Of a stretch of DNA of 64,000 nt, positions 9,190-18,022 are shown one piece after another (the stretch's first letter is position 1; each line of letters begins with the position of its first letter). The notes under the pieces are model-generated. The model was not told where the DNA came from and made no database searches. It worked only from the letters and a program-made list of their open reading frames with translations. Where the stretch lies: assembly GCA_913061345.1 (NCBI GenBank), contig CAJXTZ010000002.1:12145-76144 (forward strand), read 5' to 3'. The position numbers and the translations under genes were made by a program. This stretch comes from an uncultured Erythrobacter sp. (GTDB lineage Bacteria > Pseudomonadota > Alphaproteobacteria > Sphingomonadales > Sphingomonadaceae).

Positions 9190-9951
9190 CCTGCGCCCGC
9201 TGAGGGTGAGGATGGAGAAGGTCTCCGTCACGCGGCCATCACCGTCGACCTCTTCCAGGAACGCGGCCCGCGCCCGGCCAAGTCCGTCACGGGTAAGGGG
9301 CGGGGCGTGCGACGCCAAAACGTTTCCAAGCCCCTGTTCGCGCAGGTCAGCCACAAGCCGGTCCAGGGAGCCATAACGGACCTTCAGATCGTGCGAATCG
9401 ACCACTGGGTCTTTCCACCCGGCACGCTGGAGAAGCTCCGCCGCAGCGCGGGTATCTACCAGCGGGTGCATGCGGGCTGCGGGCCTGTCCGGCTCCGCCG
9501 CGTAGATCGCGCTGCGCAACTTCGGGAGCGAGCCGGCCCCGGGAAACATGGCGATCACCAGACCTCCAGGAGCCAGCGCCTGCCGCAGATGGATCAACGC
9601 GCCGGGCAAGTCGTTGACCGTGTCGAGCAGACCGAGAACGCCGATAAAATCATAGCCGCCGGTGGGAAAGGGTTGCTGCAAGTCGATTGCCTGCTTGCCT
9701 ACAATATCAGCGCCGTCCACTTGCGCAGCAGTCGGGAAGGCCAGTTTCGCAAGATTTCCTGAAAAGTCGCCGATCACCAATGCTTTGGCAGGATCATGAC
9801 GCACAAATGCAAGACGCTCGGCGATGTCATCGACCATGTCATCGTGCACGAACCGCGCTGGGTCCTTTCCGCGCCGCTGCAGAGCCAGCACGCGCAAACG
9901 ACTGGATTTTCGACGTTGTTCCGAAAAAATTCTTGGAGGTCTCGTATCCAT
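9172..9951 (-). CDS. class I SAM-dependent methyltransferase (BioC/NDUFAF5-like)
   Basis: 259 aa. The N-terminus has P-P-R-I-F, followed by a Rossmann-type core: V-I-G-D-F-S-G-N (motif I), Y-D-F-I-G-V-L-G-L-L-D-T-V-N-D-L-P-G-A-L (motifs II/III), and L-A-P-G-G-L-V-I-A-M-F-P-G-A-G-S-L. This layout matches the alphaproteobacterial relatives of BioC and of the mitochondrial complex I factor NDUFAF5; the sequence alone does not decide between biotin synthesis, complex I assembly or another substrate. It is divergent from comF with a 41-base gap and overlaps ppdK tail to tail by 18 bp. Confidence 0.78.
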   Translation of the reverse strand: MDTRPPRIFSEQRRKSSRLRVLALQRRGKDPARFVHDDMVDDIAERLAFVRHDPAKALVIGDFSGNLAKLAFPTAAQVDGADIVGKQAIDLQQPFPTGGYDFIGVLGLLDTVNDLPGALIHLRQALAPGGLVIAMFPGAGSLPKLRSAIYAAEPDRPAARMHPLVDTRAAAELLQRAGWKDPVVDSHDLKVRYGSLDRLVADLREQGLGNVLASHAPPLTRDGLGRARAAFLEEVDGDGRVTETFSILTLSGRRSLAGT

Positions 9952-9992
9952 CTCGCTTGCCTAGCGTCGCCTGTGCGGGCAGCATAGCCTTG

Positions 9993-10637
9993 ATGGCCGT
10001 GAAAGACGCATTCGCTCCGCTGGTAGACCTGATCTATCCGCCACGCTGCCCGCTATGCGGCGAGGCCATCGCGGCGCAGAAGGGCTTGTGCCTCGAATGC
10101 TGGTCCGCGCTGGAGATACCAGCACAAACGCACGATGGCGTGGCTGCTGCCACGCTTTACAACGATACGGCCCGGCAACTGGTGCTGAATTTCAAACACG
10201 GCAGGAAGATCGCGCTAGCCCCGATGATGGCGCGACAGATAGCCGGACGACTTGGCGAACTTAATGGCGATTGGCTGGCAGTTCCCGTACCGCTCCACCG
10301 CAGTCGATTGTGGCAGCGCGGTTTCAACCAGTCGGCGCTGATCGCGCGTGAACTGTGCAAGGTGACGGATGCCAAACTGATGGTGGATGCGCTGCTACGT
10401 CCGCGGCGCACCCGCAGCCTTGGTGGGTTGGGACGGATAGAGCGCGCAAGAGTGCTGAACGGTGCGATCGTCCCGAATCCGGCGCGGCTCACCCGGCTGG
10501 CGGGTGCCCAGGTGCTGCTGGTGGATGATGTTCTGACCAGTGGAGCCACGACCGATGCGTGCAAGGTTGCGCTGAAGATGGCTGGTGCTTCCCATATCCG
10601 CGTGGCCTGCTTCTCCCGTGTGCCGGAAGGGCATTGA
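9993..10637 (+). CDS. comF: ComF family phosphoribosyltransferase-like protein
   Basis: 214 aa. An N-terminal four-cysteine zinc finger (Cys19, Cys22, Cys33, Cys36, in P-P-R-C-P-L-C-G and G-L-C-L-E-C-W) precedes a type I phosphoribosyltransferase fold with the PRPP loop V-L-L-V-D-D-V-L-T-S-G-A-T. ComF proteins take part in DNA uptake in competent bacteria; outside those their role is uncertain. The ATG at 9993 is chosen because it begins the conserved core; the frame stays open upstream into the divergent gene but without protein-like sequence. A hairpin lies 20 bases after the stop. Confidence 0.9.
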   Translation: MAVKDAFAPLVDLIYPPRCPLCGEAIAAQKGLCLECWSALEIPAQTHDGVAAATLYNDTARQLVLNFKHGRKIALAPMMARQIAGRLGELNGDWLAVPVPLHRSRLWQRGFNQSALIARELCKVTDAKLMVDALLRPRRTRSLGGLGRIERARVLNGAIVPNPARLTRLAGAQVLLVDDVLTSGATTDACKVALKMAGASHIRVACFSRVPEGH

Positions 10638-11014
10638 AGGGGATAGTAGATGCAAAACGCCCGGGCACAAAGACCCGGGCGTTCGCGTGACGATAATGCT
10701 GGAACTTTCGCGCTGCCCCCCAGCCTGCGCGTCCGTTCCAAACCCTCATGAACCTGTCATCCCTGATCGTTCAGGTGATTTCAGAACCCCCCACACCCTA
10801 GCCGGTATGGCAGGCGGCCCGTCGAGCCGCAGGTGCATTCATCCCATCGAAAAGTCGAAACACAAACAACGAAGTCGGTAGGTGGCAGTTTTTACCGTAT
10901 TGATGTGTTCATCTTGCAACAATTGAGTACACGGAGTGAAACTTACTGTGCGAATGCGAAAGGATTGGAACGATTTCTGAAAAGATATCAGATCGAGAGG
11001 CTGGAAGCACTTTC
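10638..11014. other. intergenic region between comF and hisI
   Basis: 377 bases. Apart from the hairpin at 10657-10682 no gene is supported on either strand. The right part (about 10850-11000) is lower in GC and presumably carries the hisI promoter; no consensus promoter could be fixed with confidence. Confidence 0.5.
10657..10682. terminator. hairpin after comF
   Basis: A perfect 9-bp stem ACGCCCGGG/CCCGGGCGT with an 8-nt loop, 19 bases after the comF stop. A four-base A tract precedes it, so the U-tract is on the minus-strand transcript; on the plus strand no T run follows. It may still end the comF transcript, as GC-rich stems in this class often lack a long U tract. Confidence 0.55.
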
Positions 11015-11344
11015 ATGCCCAAGTTCGATGCCGCAGGCTTGCTGACAGCGGTCGTACAGCATGTGGACACGGGCGAGGTGCTGATGCTCGCCTTCATGGA
11101 CCAGGAAGCGCTCGACGCCACACGCAAGACGGGCATCGCCCACTTCCATTCGCGCAGTCGCGGCAAGTTGTGGATGAAGGGGGAGACCTCGGGCAACATC
11201 CTCTCCGTTATCGAGATCCTGGTAGATTGCGATCAGGACGCACTGGTGCTGAAAGCGCAGCCTGCAGGACCAGCGTGCCACACCGGGGCCCCCAGCTGTT
11301 TTTTCCGCAAGCTGACCGGCGACAAGTTGGAATCCGCAAGATAA
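11015..11344 (+). CDS. hisI: phosphoribosyl-AMP cyclohydrolase
   Basis: 109 aa, single-domain HisI (no HisE fusion). It opens the purine ring of phosphoribosyl-AMP in histidine biosynthesis. Metal-binding residues are all visible: the D-C-D-Q-D cluster (Asp71, Cys72, Asp73, Asp75) for magnesium and zinc, and the zinc cysteines Cys88 and Cys95 in C-H-T-G-A-P-S-C. The conserved [18 protein letters not shown] segment is intact. No other his gene is adjacent, as expected for a dispersed pathway. Confidence 0.96.
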   Translation: MPKFDAAGLLTAVVQHVDTGEVLMLAFMDQEALDATRKTGIAHFHSRSRGKLWMKGETSGNILSVIEILVDCDQDALVLKAQPAGPACHTGAPSCFFRKLTGDKLESAR

Positions 11345-11832
11345 GCCATGAACGTGGAGGGCGCGCGGAAGCCGTACGAGAAAACCCGGGGATGCTGCCT
11401 CAAGAGGCGTTCGTTCGCGCTGGGCTTCCAGTGTTTCGTCGAACGGCGCATGCGTGGCTTCTTAGCTCCGCCTCTCAGCGCTGGCTTCACATCGCGTTGC
11501 CGGAATGTCGAGGGCGCGGGTTGGTGAAGACATGCTTCCCACCCGCGCAGGAATGGAAGTGTCGGCCGCCCCTGCCGAAGTCTATGACGAAGATCAGCAA
11601 TCCATCTGTGCTTTCGATACTGACGAGCGCACGAAGCGACTCACGCTGGCGGAAAAAACTTATGCGTTTCGCGCATCTCGCCCGCGAACAGACGCGTTCT
11701 GTCGAAATCCTCTGGTGCCAGCGCGAACGCCACGGCCTCTAAGCCAGGCGTGGGGTTCTTTATCGACGGAACGACAAGCGCCGCGCGGTCCGCCTCGTGC
11801 CGGCACCACACATCAACCCAGTTCGAACTGCC
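11345..11832. other. intergenic region between convergent hisI and cysK
   Basis: 488 bases with no recognisable gene. A 59-codon frame from the ATG at 11348 and a longer frame from 11505 both have unlikely amino-acid composition (rich in Arg, Cys and Pro) and no ribosome binding site. A hairpin at 11730-11753 is the only structural signal. The stretch could be the remains of a lost gene. Confidence 0.45.
11730..11753. terminator. possible terminator between hisI and cysK
   Basis: An 8-bp stem, CCACG-CCT paired with AGG-CGTGG with one bulged G, 7-nt loop, followed on the plus strand by GGTTCTTTA. It lies between the convergent hisI and cysK genes but 390 bp from the hisI stop. Weak. Confidence 0.3.
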
Positions 11833-12753
11833 TCATTCGTCAGGCCAAAAGTCGGGCACGGAGAAATAGCGTTCTCCGGTATCGTAATTAAAGCCCAGCA
11901 CCCGGGTGCCAGCGTCCAGTTCGGAAAGTTTGGCGTCGATCGCTGCCAAAGTCGCGCCTGAACTGATGCCGACCAGCAGTCCTTCCTCTCGCGCGCAGCG
12001 GCGCGCCATTTCCTTGGCATCTTCCGCGCCTACCTTGATCGCGCCGTCTATGGCGTTGGTGTGGAGGTTGCCTGGAATGAAGCCAGCTCCGATGCCCTGG
12101 ATAGGGTGCGGGCCGGGCTGGCCGCCTGAAATAACCGGCGAGAGTTCAGGCTCTACCGCGTAGGCCTTCATCTCGGGCCATTCCTTTTTCAAGGCTTCGG
12201 CGCAGCCGGTCAGGTGGCCGCCGGTGCCCACGCCGGTTATCAGGCAGGATGGCGGGGTATCACGGAAATCCTCCACTATTTCGCGCGAGGTGGTGCGAGC
12301 GTGGATTTCGACGTTGGCCGGGTTTTCGAACTGCTGCGGCATCCACGCATTGTCGGTTTCCTCCACCAGTTCCGCCGCACGCTCCAGCGCGCCCTTCATT
12401 CCCTTTTCCTTGGGCGTAAGGTCGAAGCTGGCACCATAGGCCAGCATCAGGCGGCGGCGTTCGATGCTCATGCTTTCGGGCATGACCAGCACCAGCTTGT
12501 AACCTTTGACTGCGGCTACCATGGCAAGACCAATACCGGTGTTGCCGCTGGTCGGCTCGATAATCGTGCCGCCGGGTTTCAGCGCACCGGATTTCTCTGC
12601 GTCCTCCACCATGGCAAGGGCAATGCGATCCTTGATCGAACCACCGGGATTGGCGCGTTCGCTCTTTACCCAAACCTCGTGGTTGGGGAACAGCCTCGAC
12701 AGGCGGATATGCGGCGTATTGCCGATGGATTGCAGGACATTGTCGAATTTCAT
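11833..12753 (-). CDS. cysK: cysteine synthase (O-acetylserine sulfhydrylase)
   Basis: 306 aa PLP enzyme of fold type II that makes cysteine from O-acetylserine and sulfide. Lys41 in S-I-K-D-R binds PLP; T-S-G-N-T-G (68-73) binds the substrate carboxylate; the glycine-rich G-V-G-T-G-G-H phosphate loop and a C-terminal S-S-G-A-T segment are present. It follows the MFS gene with a 3-base gap on the same strand and is probably co-transcribed with it. CysK is favoured over CysM by overall sequence style, not proven. Confidence 0.93.
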   Translation of the reverse strand: MKFDNVLQSIGNTPHIRLSRLFPNHEVWVKSERANPGGSIKDRIALAMVEDAEKSGALKPGGTIIEPTSGNTGIGLAMVAAVKGYKLVLVMPESMSIERRRLMLAYGASFDLTPKEKGMKGALERAAELVEETDNAWMPQQFENPANVEIHARTTSREIVEDFRDTPPSCLITGVGTGGHLTGCAEALKKEWPEMKAYAVEPELSPVISGGQPGPHPIQGIGAGFIPGNLHTNAIDGAIKVGAEDAKEMARRCAREEGLLVGISSGATLAAIDAKLSELDAGTRVLGFNYDTGERYFSVPDFWPDE

Positions 12754-12756
12754 GGG

Positions 12757-14067
12757 TCAGGCTCCCTTTGCTGCCGGGTCATGCGCAGTATTGCCGACCG
12801 GCGTATCATCTGTCTCTACCAATTCATGAGGCGGGTCGAAGGTCCGGGTTGTTCGCAAGACAGGGAAAATCACCGCCCACAGACCCACGGTGACTATCGC
12901 CCCGACACCGCCCAGGGCGACGGCCGCCACCGGGCCGATCAGGAAGGCGAGACTGCCGGAAAAGAAATCGCCGAACTCGTTGGACGCGCTGACCGTCAGT
13001 TGCGACACGGCAGACACGCGGCCGCGCTTGTCATCAGGCGTATGCAGCTGGATCAGGGACTGGCGGATATAGACGCTGAACATGTCTGCTGCGCCGACGA
13101 TGAAGAGCATTGCCAGGCTCAGCGGCATGGATTTGGAGAAAGCAAAGATCACGGTCGCGCCGCCGAAAGCCCCGACGGCCAGCAGCATCTTTGGACCGAC
13201 ACCCGTTCTCAACGGACGGAAGGAGAAAATCAACGCTGTCAGTGCAGCACCAATGGCAGGCGCCATTGCCAGCTGGCTGAGCCCGGTCGCGCCCACCTGT
13301 AGAATATCGCGCGCGTAGACCGGGAACAGGGCGGTTGCGCCGGCAAGAAACACCGCGAACAAGTCCAGCGTGATCGAGCTCAGAACCATCTTATTGTGCC
13401 ATACATAGTCCAGACCTTCGCGGATTTGCTTCATCGGGCGGGCCGGCCCCTGGGTGTTCCCGCGGGGCACCTGCCCGATGAAGGACAATGCAACTGCCGA
13501 CACTGCGAACAGCGCCGCAGATGCTACATAGGGCAGGGCTGGCACGATGTCGTAAAGGACGCCGCCCACCGCCGGACCTACGATCATGCCCGTCTGCCAG
13601 GCGATAGAGGATAGCGCGATGGCATTCGGCAGAATCTTGGCCGGAACAAGGTTGGGCGCCAGCGCTGAAAGGGCTGGGCCTGCAAACGCGCGCGCGATGC
13701 CAAGGACTATGGCAACGCAGTAGAGCACCTCAATTGTAATTGCGTCCTGCCAGGTGAACACCGCCAGCACTGCGGCGCACAGCAGTTGCAGCAGTACCAT
13801 CAATTGGCCCAGATTACGCCGATCCAGACGGTCTGCTGCCAGCCCGGTGAAGGGTGTAAGGAGGAACAGTGGCACGAACTGGAGAAGGCCGATCAGGGCA
13901 AGCTGGCCGGATGCCTCTCCCACGCTCATTCCGCCGTCGCGCGCAAGGTTGTAGGTCTGCCAACCGATGATCAGCATCATCGCATATTGCGCCAGCATCA
14001 TAGCCAGGCGGCCAAGCCAGAAGGCGCGGAAATCGGCTATGCGAAAAGGGGACGTCTCGGAACTCAT
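12757..14067 (-). CDS. MFS transporter (EntS-like exporter family)
   Basis: 436 aa membrane protein with about 12 hydrophobic helices. Its opening F-R-I-A-D-F-R-A-F-W-L-G-R and the loop D-R-L-D-R-R-N-L after helix 2 match the MFS_3 group that includes enterobactin exporter EntS. The start at 14067 (M-S-S-E-T-S-P-F) is chosen because upstream codons in the frame are not protein-like. It is directly followed by cysK, 3 bases on. The substrate cannot be told from sequence; export of a small molecule or siderophore-like compound is a family guess. Confidence 0.85.
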   Translation of the reverse strand: MSSETSPFRIADFRAFWLGRLAMMLAQYAMMLIIGWQTYNLARDGGMSVGEASGQLALIGLLQFVPLFLLTPFTGLAADRLDRRNLGQLMVLLQLLCAAVLAVFTWQDAITIEVLYCVAIVLGIARAFAGPALSALAPNLVPAKILPNAIALSSIAWQTGMIVGPAVGGVLYDIVPALPYVASAALFAVSAVALSFIGQVPRGNTQGPARPMKQIREGLDYVWHNKMVLSSITLDLFAVFLAGATALFPVYARDILQVGATGLSQLAMAPAIGAALTALIFSFRPLRTGVGPKMLLAVGAFGGATVIFAFSKSMPLSLAMLFIVGAADMFSVYIRQSLIQLHTPDDKRGRVSAVSQLTVSASNEFGDFFSGSLAFLIGPVAAVALGGVGAIVTVGLWAVIFPVLRTTRTFDPPHELVETDDTPVGNTAHDPAAKGA

Positions 14068-14146
14068 CCGCGCGCAATGACAGCGCGAATCGCGCTTGCC
14101 AAGCAAATCGAAATTGGGTGGCCTAAGCGTGAAGCTGTGACGCGCT

Positions 14147-14485
14147 TCAGCTGCGGCGACGGAGCGCAGGGTTGGGTTGCATTTCCGCAATCATGGTCTC
14201 GAACACATCGAAACGGATGATCCGCTCGAACTGAAAACCAGCTCTGTCATCCGTGGTCCAGATACAATAGGCTTCGATCCGGCCAACCGACGGCAAGCGA
14301 ATGATCATGCGGTCACCCCTGCCGATCCCATCCACTTTGCTCACCATGAAACCATGGGCGGAAATGTTGGAAATCTGCAGCGTGATATCGCCGTGCTGGA
14401 GATGTTCGGCGATGACCGAGTAGTCGACCGGATGCCGCGTGGAACGCCGCATGTCAGTGACGGATAGTTGTGCCCCTCCTGCCAT
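14147..14485 (-). CDS. PilZ domain protein
   Basis: 112 aa, almost entirely one PilZ domain. Both parts of the cyclic-di-GMP motif are present: R-R-S-T-R (Arg13 and Arg17, RxxxR) and N-I-S-A-H-G (residues 40-45, NxSxxG). It should therefore bind the second messenger cyclic di-GMP and pass the signal to a partner not encoded nearby. A hydrophobic strand-rich body follows, with a basic tail (R-R-R-S). It is a single gene between the MFS gene and tyrS on the same strand. Confidence 0.88.
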   Translation of the reverse strand: MAGGAQLSVTDMRRSTRHPVDYSVIAEHLQHGDITLQISNISAHGFMVSKVDGIGRGDRMIIRLPSVGRIEAYCIWTTDDRAGFQFERIIRFDVFETMIAEMQPNPALRRRS

Positions 14486-14557
14486 GACCTTTCATTTCCT
14501 TTCGTGTGATGTGACCCGAAAAATGGTCTGGCAGGAAATGGTGCACTTTTGGTAAAG

Positions 14558-15790
14558 TCAGCCGCGTCGCAGGATGGCGTGCCGCTTCTTGCCCAGGCTC
14601 AACTGTGCCTCCTCACCTGTATTGAGTTCAATAAGATAGCCGGGATCGGAGATCACCGAGTCCTCCAGCTTGACCGCGCCTTCGGCAACCTTGCGCTTGG
14701 CATCTCCGTTGGATTTGGTGAAGCCCAGTTCGGTCAGCGCAGCGCCAACACGAATGCCATCGGCGGGGACTGCAAGAGCAGGAAGATCCTCACCCTTTCC
14801 TCCACCGGTGAAGGTTTGCTCCGCAGTGGTGCGGGCGGAGGAAGCTGCTGCTTCTCCGCGCACCAGTTTCGTCACCTCGTCAGCCAGTACGATTTTCGCC
14901 TGGTTGATCTCGCTGCCTTCCAGCGATGCCAGACGGGCGATCTCGTCCATGGGCAGGTCCGTAAACAGCTTGAGGAAGCGGCCGACATCGCGATCGTCGG
15001 TGTTGCGCCAGAACTGCCAGAAATCGTAGCCGGGCAACTGCTCCTCGTTCAACCAGACGGCACCTGCGGCGGTCTTGCCCATCTTGCCGCCGTCGGCGGT
15101 GGTCAAAAGCGGCGTAGTGAGGCCGTAAAGTTCAACACCGTCCATGCGTCGCCCCAGCTCGATACCGTTGACGATATTGCCCCACTGGTCGCTACCGCCC
15201 ATTTGCAGCCGCGCGCCCATGTCCTGCGCAAGATGCCTGAAATCATAGCCCTGCAGGATCATGTAATTGAATTCGAGGAATGTCATCGGCTGCTCGCGAT
15301 CAAGACGCAATTTTACCGAGTCGAACGACAGCATCCGGTTGATGGTGAAATGCGTGCCGACCTTGCGCAGCATCTCGATATAGCCGATGCCGCCCAGCCA
15401 GTCGTAATTGTCCACCATCACCGCGTCTGTCGGGCCGCCGCCGAAAGTCAGTATCCGTTCAAACACCTTGCGGATCGAAGCGATGTTGTCGGCGATGGCA
15501 TCTTCCGTCAGCATCTTGCGGCTTTCGTCCCGACCGGTCGGATCACCGATGTGCGTGGTTGCCCCGCCCATGAGGACGATGGGCTTGTGCCCCGTCTGCT
15601 GCAAACGACGCAACATCATGATTTGCACCAGAGAACCTACGTGCAAAGAGGGCGCCGTTGCATCGAAACCGATGTATCCCGGAACGGTCTGCCGCACGGC
15701 GAGGGCATCCAGTCCCTCTGCGTCGGTCAACTGGTGGACATAGCCGCGCTCATTGAGCAGTTGCAAAAGTTCGGAATCGTAAGTCGTCAT
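14558..15790 (-). CDS. tyrS: tyrosyl-tRNA synthetase
   Basis: 410 aa, class I synthetase charging tRNA-Tyr. The HIGH signature appears as H-V-G-S (50-53) and the KMSKS loop as K-M-G-K-T (236-240), a variant normal for bacterial TyrRS. The tyrosine-binding segments G-Y-I-G-F-D-A-T-A and L-Q-M-G-G-S-D-Q-W-G-N are intact, and a C-terminal S4 RNA-binding domain (about 345-410) is present. The start ATG is 61 bp from the divergent DOMON-like gene. Confidence 0.97.
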   Translation of the reverse strand: MTTYDSELLQLLNERGYVHQLTDAEGLDALAVRQTVPGYIGFDATAPSLHVGSLVQIMMLRRLQQTGHKPIVLMGGATTHIGDPTGRDESRKMLTEDAIADNIASIRKVFERILTFGGGPTDAVMVDNYDWLGGIGYIEMLRKVGTHFTINRMLSFDSVKLRLDREQPMTFLEFNYMILQGYDFRHLAQDMGARLQMGGSDQWGNIVNGIELGRRMDGVELYGLTTPLLTTADGGKMGKTAAGAVWLNEEQLPGYDFWQFWRNTDDRDVGRFLKLFTDLPMDEIARLASLEGSEINQAKIVLADEVTKLVRGEAAASSARTTAEQTFTGGGKGEDLPALAVPADGIRVGAALTELGFTKSNGDAKRKVAEGAVKLEDSVISDPGYLIELNTGEEAQLSLGKKRHAILRRG

Positions 15791-15851
15791 ATCGGGGGGA
15801 TCTGGCTACTGGATAATTGGAATTGGGGGCGCGTAGCACGGGGACACTTGC

Positions 15852-16397
15852 TTGCAAACGTACGATCTGGTCGCACATGCAACCACACCGCCACTCGCCG
15901 TTCGAAGGGTCGAAGCGCGAGTACTTTCACTGACAGACAACTGGGTCCGCGTTCGCTGGCGGATCGACGGGCCGAGCAAGCTCGTTCTGCCACCGTTTGC
16001 CGGGCGCGGCAGGTCGGACAATCTGTGGGAGTCCACCTGTTTTGAGCTGTTCATGATGGAAAAGGACGGGTCCAATTCCTATTCGGAATTCAACCTCTCT
16101 CCGTCGGAACGCTGGGCTGCCTATGACTTTACCGACTATCGCGAGGGAATGAGCGAACGGCATTTCACTCGCGAACCCGACTGCGCCATGCGCATGGGTA
16201 CCGCCATCGCGATTTTCGACGCCGCATTGCCGCGCACGCAGATGCCGGAACCGCCTGCGGCCATAGGCCTCGCGGCGGTGATAGAGGAAGAGGGCGGGAT
16301 GAAGAGCTATTGGGCTATCTCGCACCACAAGGATAAGCCCGATTTTCACGATCCTGCTTGCTTCGAAGGATGTATTGCGCGAACCCGCGCTGCATGA
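15852..16397 (+). CDS. DOMON-like domain protein
   Basis: 181 aa, no signal peptide. The body is a beta-rich DOMON-like fold: W-V-R-V-R-W-R-I-D-G, L-W-E-S-T-C-F-E-L-F, Y-S-E-F-N-L-S-P-S-E-R-W-A-A-Y-D-F. This pattern resembles carbohydrate- or ligand-binding modules and is common in sphingomonads, but the ligand is unknown. Its TGA overlaps the start of the NamZ gene (ATGA), so the two products are made together and may act on the same sugar substrate. Confidence 0.82.
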   Translation: MQTYDLVAHATTPPLAVRRVEARVLSLTDNWVRVRWRIDGPSKLVLPPFAGRGRSDNLWESTCFELFMMEKDGSNSYSEFNLSPSERWAAYDFTDYREGMSERHFTREPDCAMRMGTAIAIFDAALPRTQMPEPPAAIGLAAVIEEEGGMKSYWAISHHKDKPDFHDPACFEGCIARTRAA

Positions 16398-17599
16398 AAT
16401 TTGGAATCGACCGGCTGCTTGCCGAAGCTGAACTGAGAAAACCACTGGACGGCAAACGCGTGTCGCTTGTCGCCCATCCTGCATCCGTAACCGCAGATCT
16501 GACCCACAGCCTCGATGCGCTGATAGGTGCCGGCGTCAATGTCACCAGCGCTTTCGGCCCGCAACACGGGCTGAAGGGCGACAAGCAGGATAACATGGTG
16601 GAAACGCAGGACGAGGAAGATGCTGTTTACGGCATTCCCGTCTTCAGTCTCTACGGTGAAGTGCGCCGTCCTACGCCTGCCATGATGGACAGCGCGGACG
16701 TGTTCCTGTTCGACCTGCAGGATTTGGGTTGCCGCATCTACACCTTTGTCACCACGCTGCTGTACCTGCTGGAAGAAGCCGAGAAGTATGGGAAATCGGT
16801 ATGGGTGCTGGACAGGCCGAACCCTGCGGGACGTCCGGTCGAAGGCACACGGCTGATCTCCGGACTTGAGAGTTTCGTAGGCGCGGGCCCCATGCCCATG
16901 CGACACGGGCTTACTCTGGGAGAAATGGGGCACTGGTTCATCCGCCACTTTGGTCTGAACGTGGATTACCGCGTCATCACCATGCATCATTGGCTGCCGG
17001 AGGCTGGGCCGGGCTTCGGCTGGCCGGAAAACCGCATCTGGATCAACCCCAGCCCCAATGCCGCCAGCCTGAACATGGCCCGTGCCTATGCGGGAACCGT
17101 GATGATCGAGGGCGCGACGCTGAGCGAGGGCAGGGGCACCACGCGCCCGCTCGAAGTGCTGTTTGGCGCACCCGATGTCGATGCCAAGGCCGTGCTGGCC
17201 GAAATGCAGCGCCTTGCGCCCGAATGGCTGGCGGGCTGCGCCTTACGCGATTGCTGGTTCGAGCCGACCTTTCACAAGCACGCTGGCCAGTTGTGCAACG
17301 CGCTAATGATCCATGCAGAAGGCGAGCTTTACGACCACTCCGCCTTCCGACCGTGGCGATTGCAGGCGCTGGCATTCAAGGCAATCCGCAATCTGTATCC
17401 CGATTACCCCATCTGGCGCGGCACGGATTTCAAATATGAATACACGAATGAAGTACTAGCGATCGATGTGATCAACGGCGGGTCTGCCTTGCGCGAATGG
17501 GTGGACGATAAAGGTTCGGTGCCAAGCGATCTGGACGCTATTGCTGCGCCTGACGAAGCAAGCTGGCGCGCGGAAGTAGCGGACCTGCTGCTCTACTGA
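16394..17599 (+). CDS. namZ: exo-beta-N-acetylmuramidase NamZ-like (DUF1343)
   Basis: 401 aa, full-length DUF1343 protein. Characterised members remove terminal MurNAc from peptidoglycan fragments during cell-wall recycling. Visible family segments: G-I-D-R-L-L near the start, F-G-P-Q-H-G-L-K-G-D, L-F-D-L-Q-D-L-G-C-R-I-Y-T, V-L-D-R-P-N-P-A-G-R, and E-G-R-G-T-T-R-P. No signal peptide is evident, suggesting cytoplasmic action. The ATG at 16394 overlaps the DOMON-like stop; the slightly longer upstream start is less likely. The last 7 bases overlap the convergent small secreted-protein gene. Confidence 0.88.
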   Translation: MKFGIDRLLAEAELRKPLDGKRVSLVAHPASVTADLTHSLDALIGAGVNVTSAFGPQHGLKGDKQDNMVETQDEEDAVYGIPVFSLYGEVRRPTPAMMDSADVFLFDLQDLGCRIYTFVTTLLYLLEEAEKYGKSVWVLDRPNPAGRPVEGTRLISGLESFVGAGPMPMRHGLTLGEMGHWFIRHFGLNVDYRVITMHHWLPEAGPGFGWPENRIWINPSPNAASLNMARAYAGTVMIEGATLSEGRGTTRPLEVLFGAPDVDAKAVLAEMQRLAPEWLAGCALRDCWFEPTFHKHAGQLCNALMIHAEGELYDHSAFRPWRLQALAFKAIRNLYPDYPIWRGTDFKYEYTNEVLAIDVINGGSALREWVDDKGSVPSDLDAIAAPDEASWRAEVADLLLY

Positions 17600-17943
17600 G
17601 CGGGAATGAAAACCGCCTGGCTCTTGTCTTCCCGCAAAGGACGCATCAGCGCGCCGTCTGTCATGACAAGCAGGCTGCATCCGTTCACTTCATAGCCAAC
17701 GGCATGCATTGGTTTTGGCGTGCTAGGCCGTGCCGGGTCTCGGAACAGTTGCGCGTCTCCCTCGACACCCTGCACCAGGCGCGGATCATCGTCACAGTCT
17801 GAATTAGTATCCGGATCGGAAACAGGCGTTTCAAGTCTATTCGATTCAACGCCGGGCGGGATCTGCGACTGGGATTGGATATCCTGGCTCGCCACTTGCA
17901 CGGCACCGGTAAGGAAAATCATCGCAAAAGCTATTTTCAACAT
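17593..17943 (-). CDS. small secreted protein of unknown function
   Basis: 116 aa. Residues 1-18 form a Sec signal (M-L-K-I-A-F-A-M-I-F-L-T-G-A-V), the rest is polar and acidic with a D-C-D-D-D segment, and two cysteines could form one disulphide. No known domain is recognised. A possible longer frame begins at 17976 but the ATG at 17943 gives a proper signal peptide. It overlaps namZ tail to tail by 7 bp. Confidence 0.65.
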   Translation of the reverse strand: MLKIAFAMIFLTGAVQVASQDIQSQSQIPPGVESNRLETPVSDPDTNSDCDDDPRLVQGVEGDAQLFRDPARPSTPKPMHAVGYEVNGCSLLVMTDGALMRPLREDKSQAVFIPAQ

Positions 17944-18022
17944 GGCTGACCTCGTGTTTCGGCGAGAGGCTACCACAATTTGCCGCTGCCTTCAAAATGG
18001 GCGATCGCTATTGGCGCGCGGG

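Noticed and set aside
12214..13302. 362-codon plus-strand frame
   Set aside because: Antisense to cysK and the MFS gene and spans both.
14549..16045. 498-codon plus-strand frame
   Set aside because: Antisense to tyrS and running into the DOMON-like gene in another frame.
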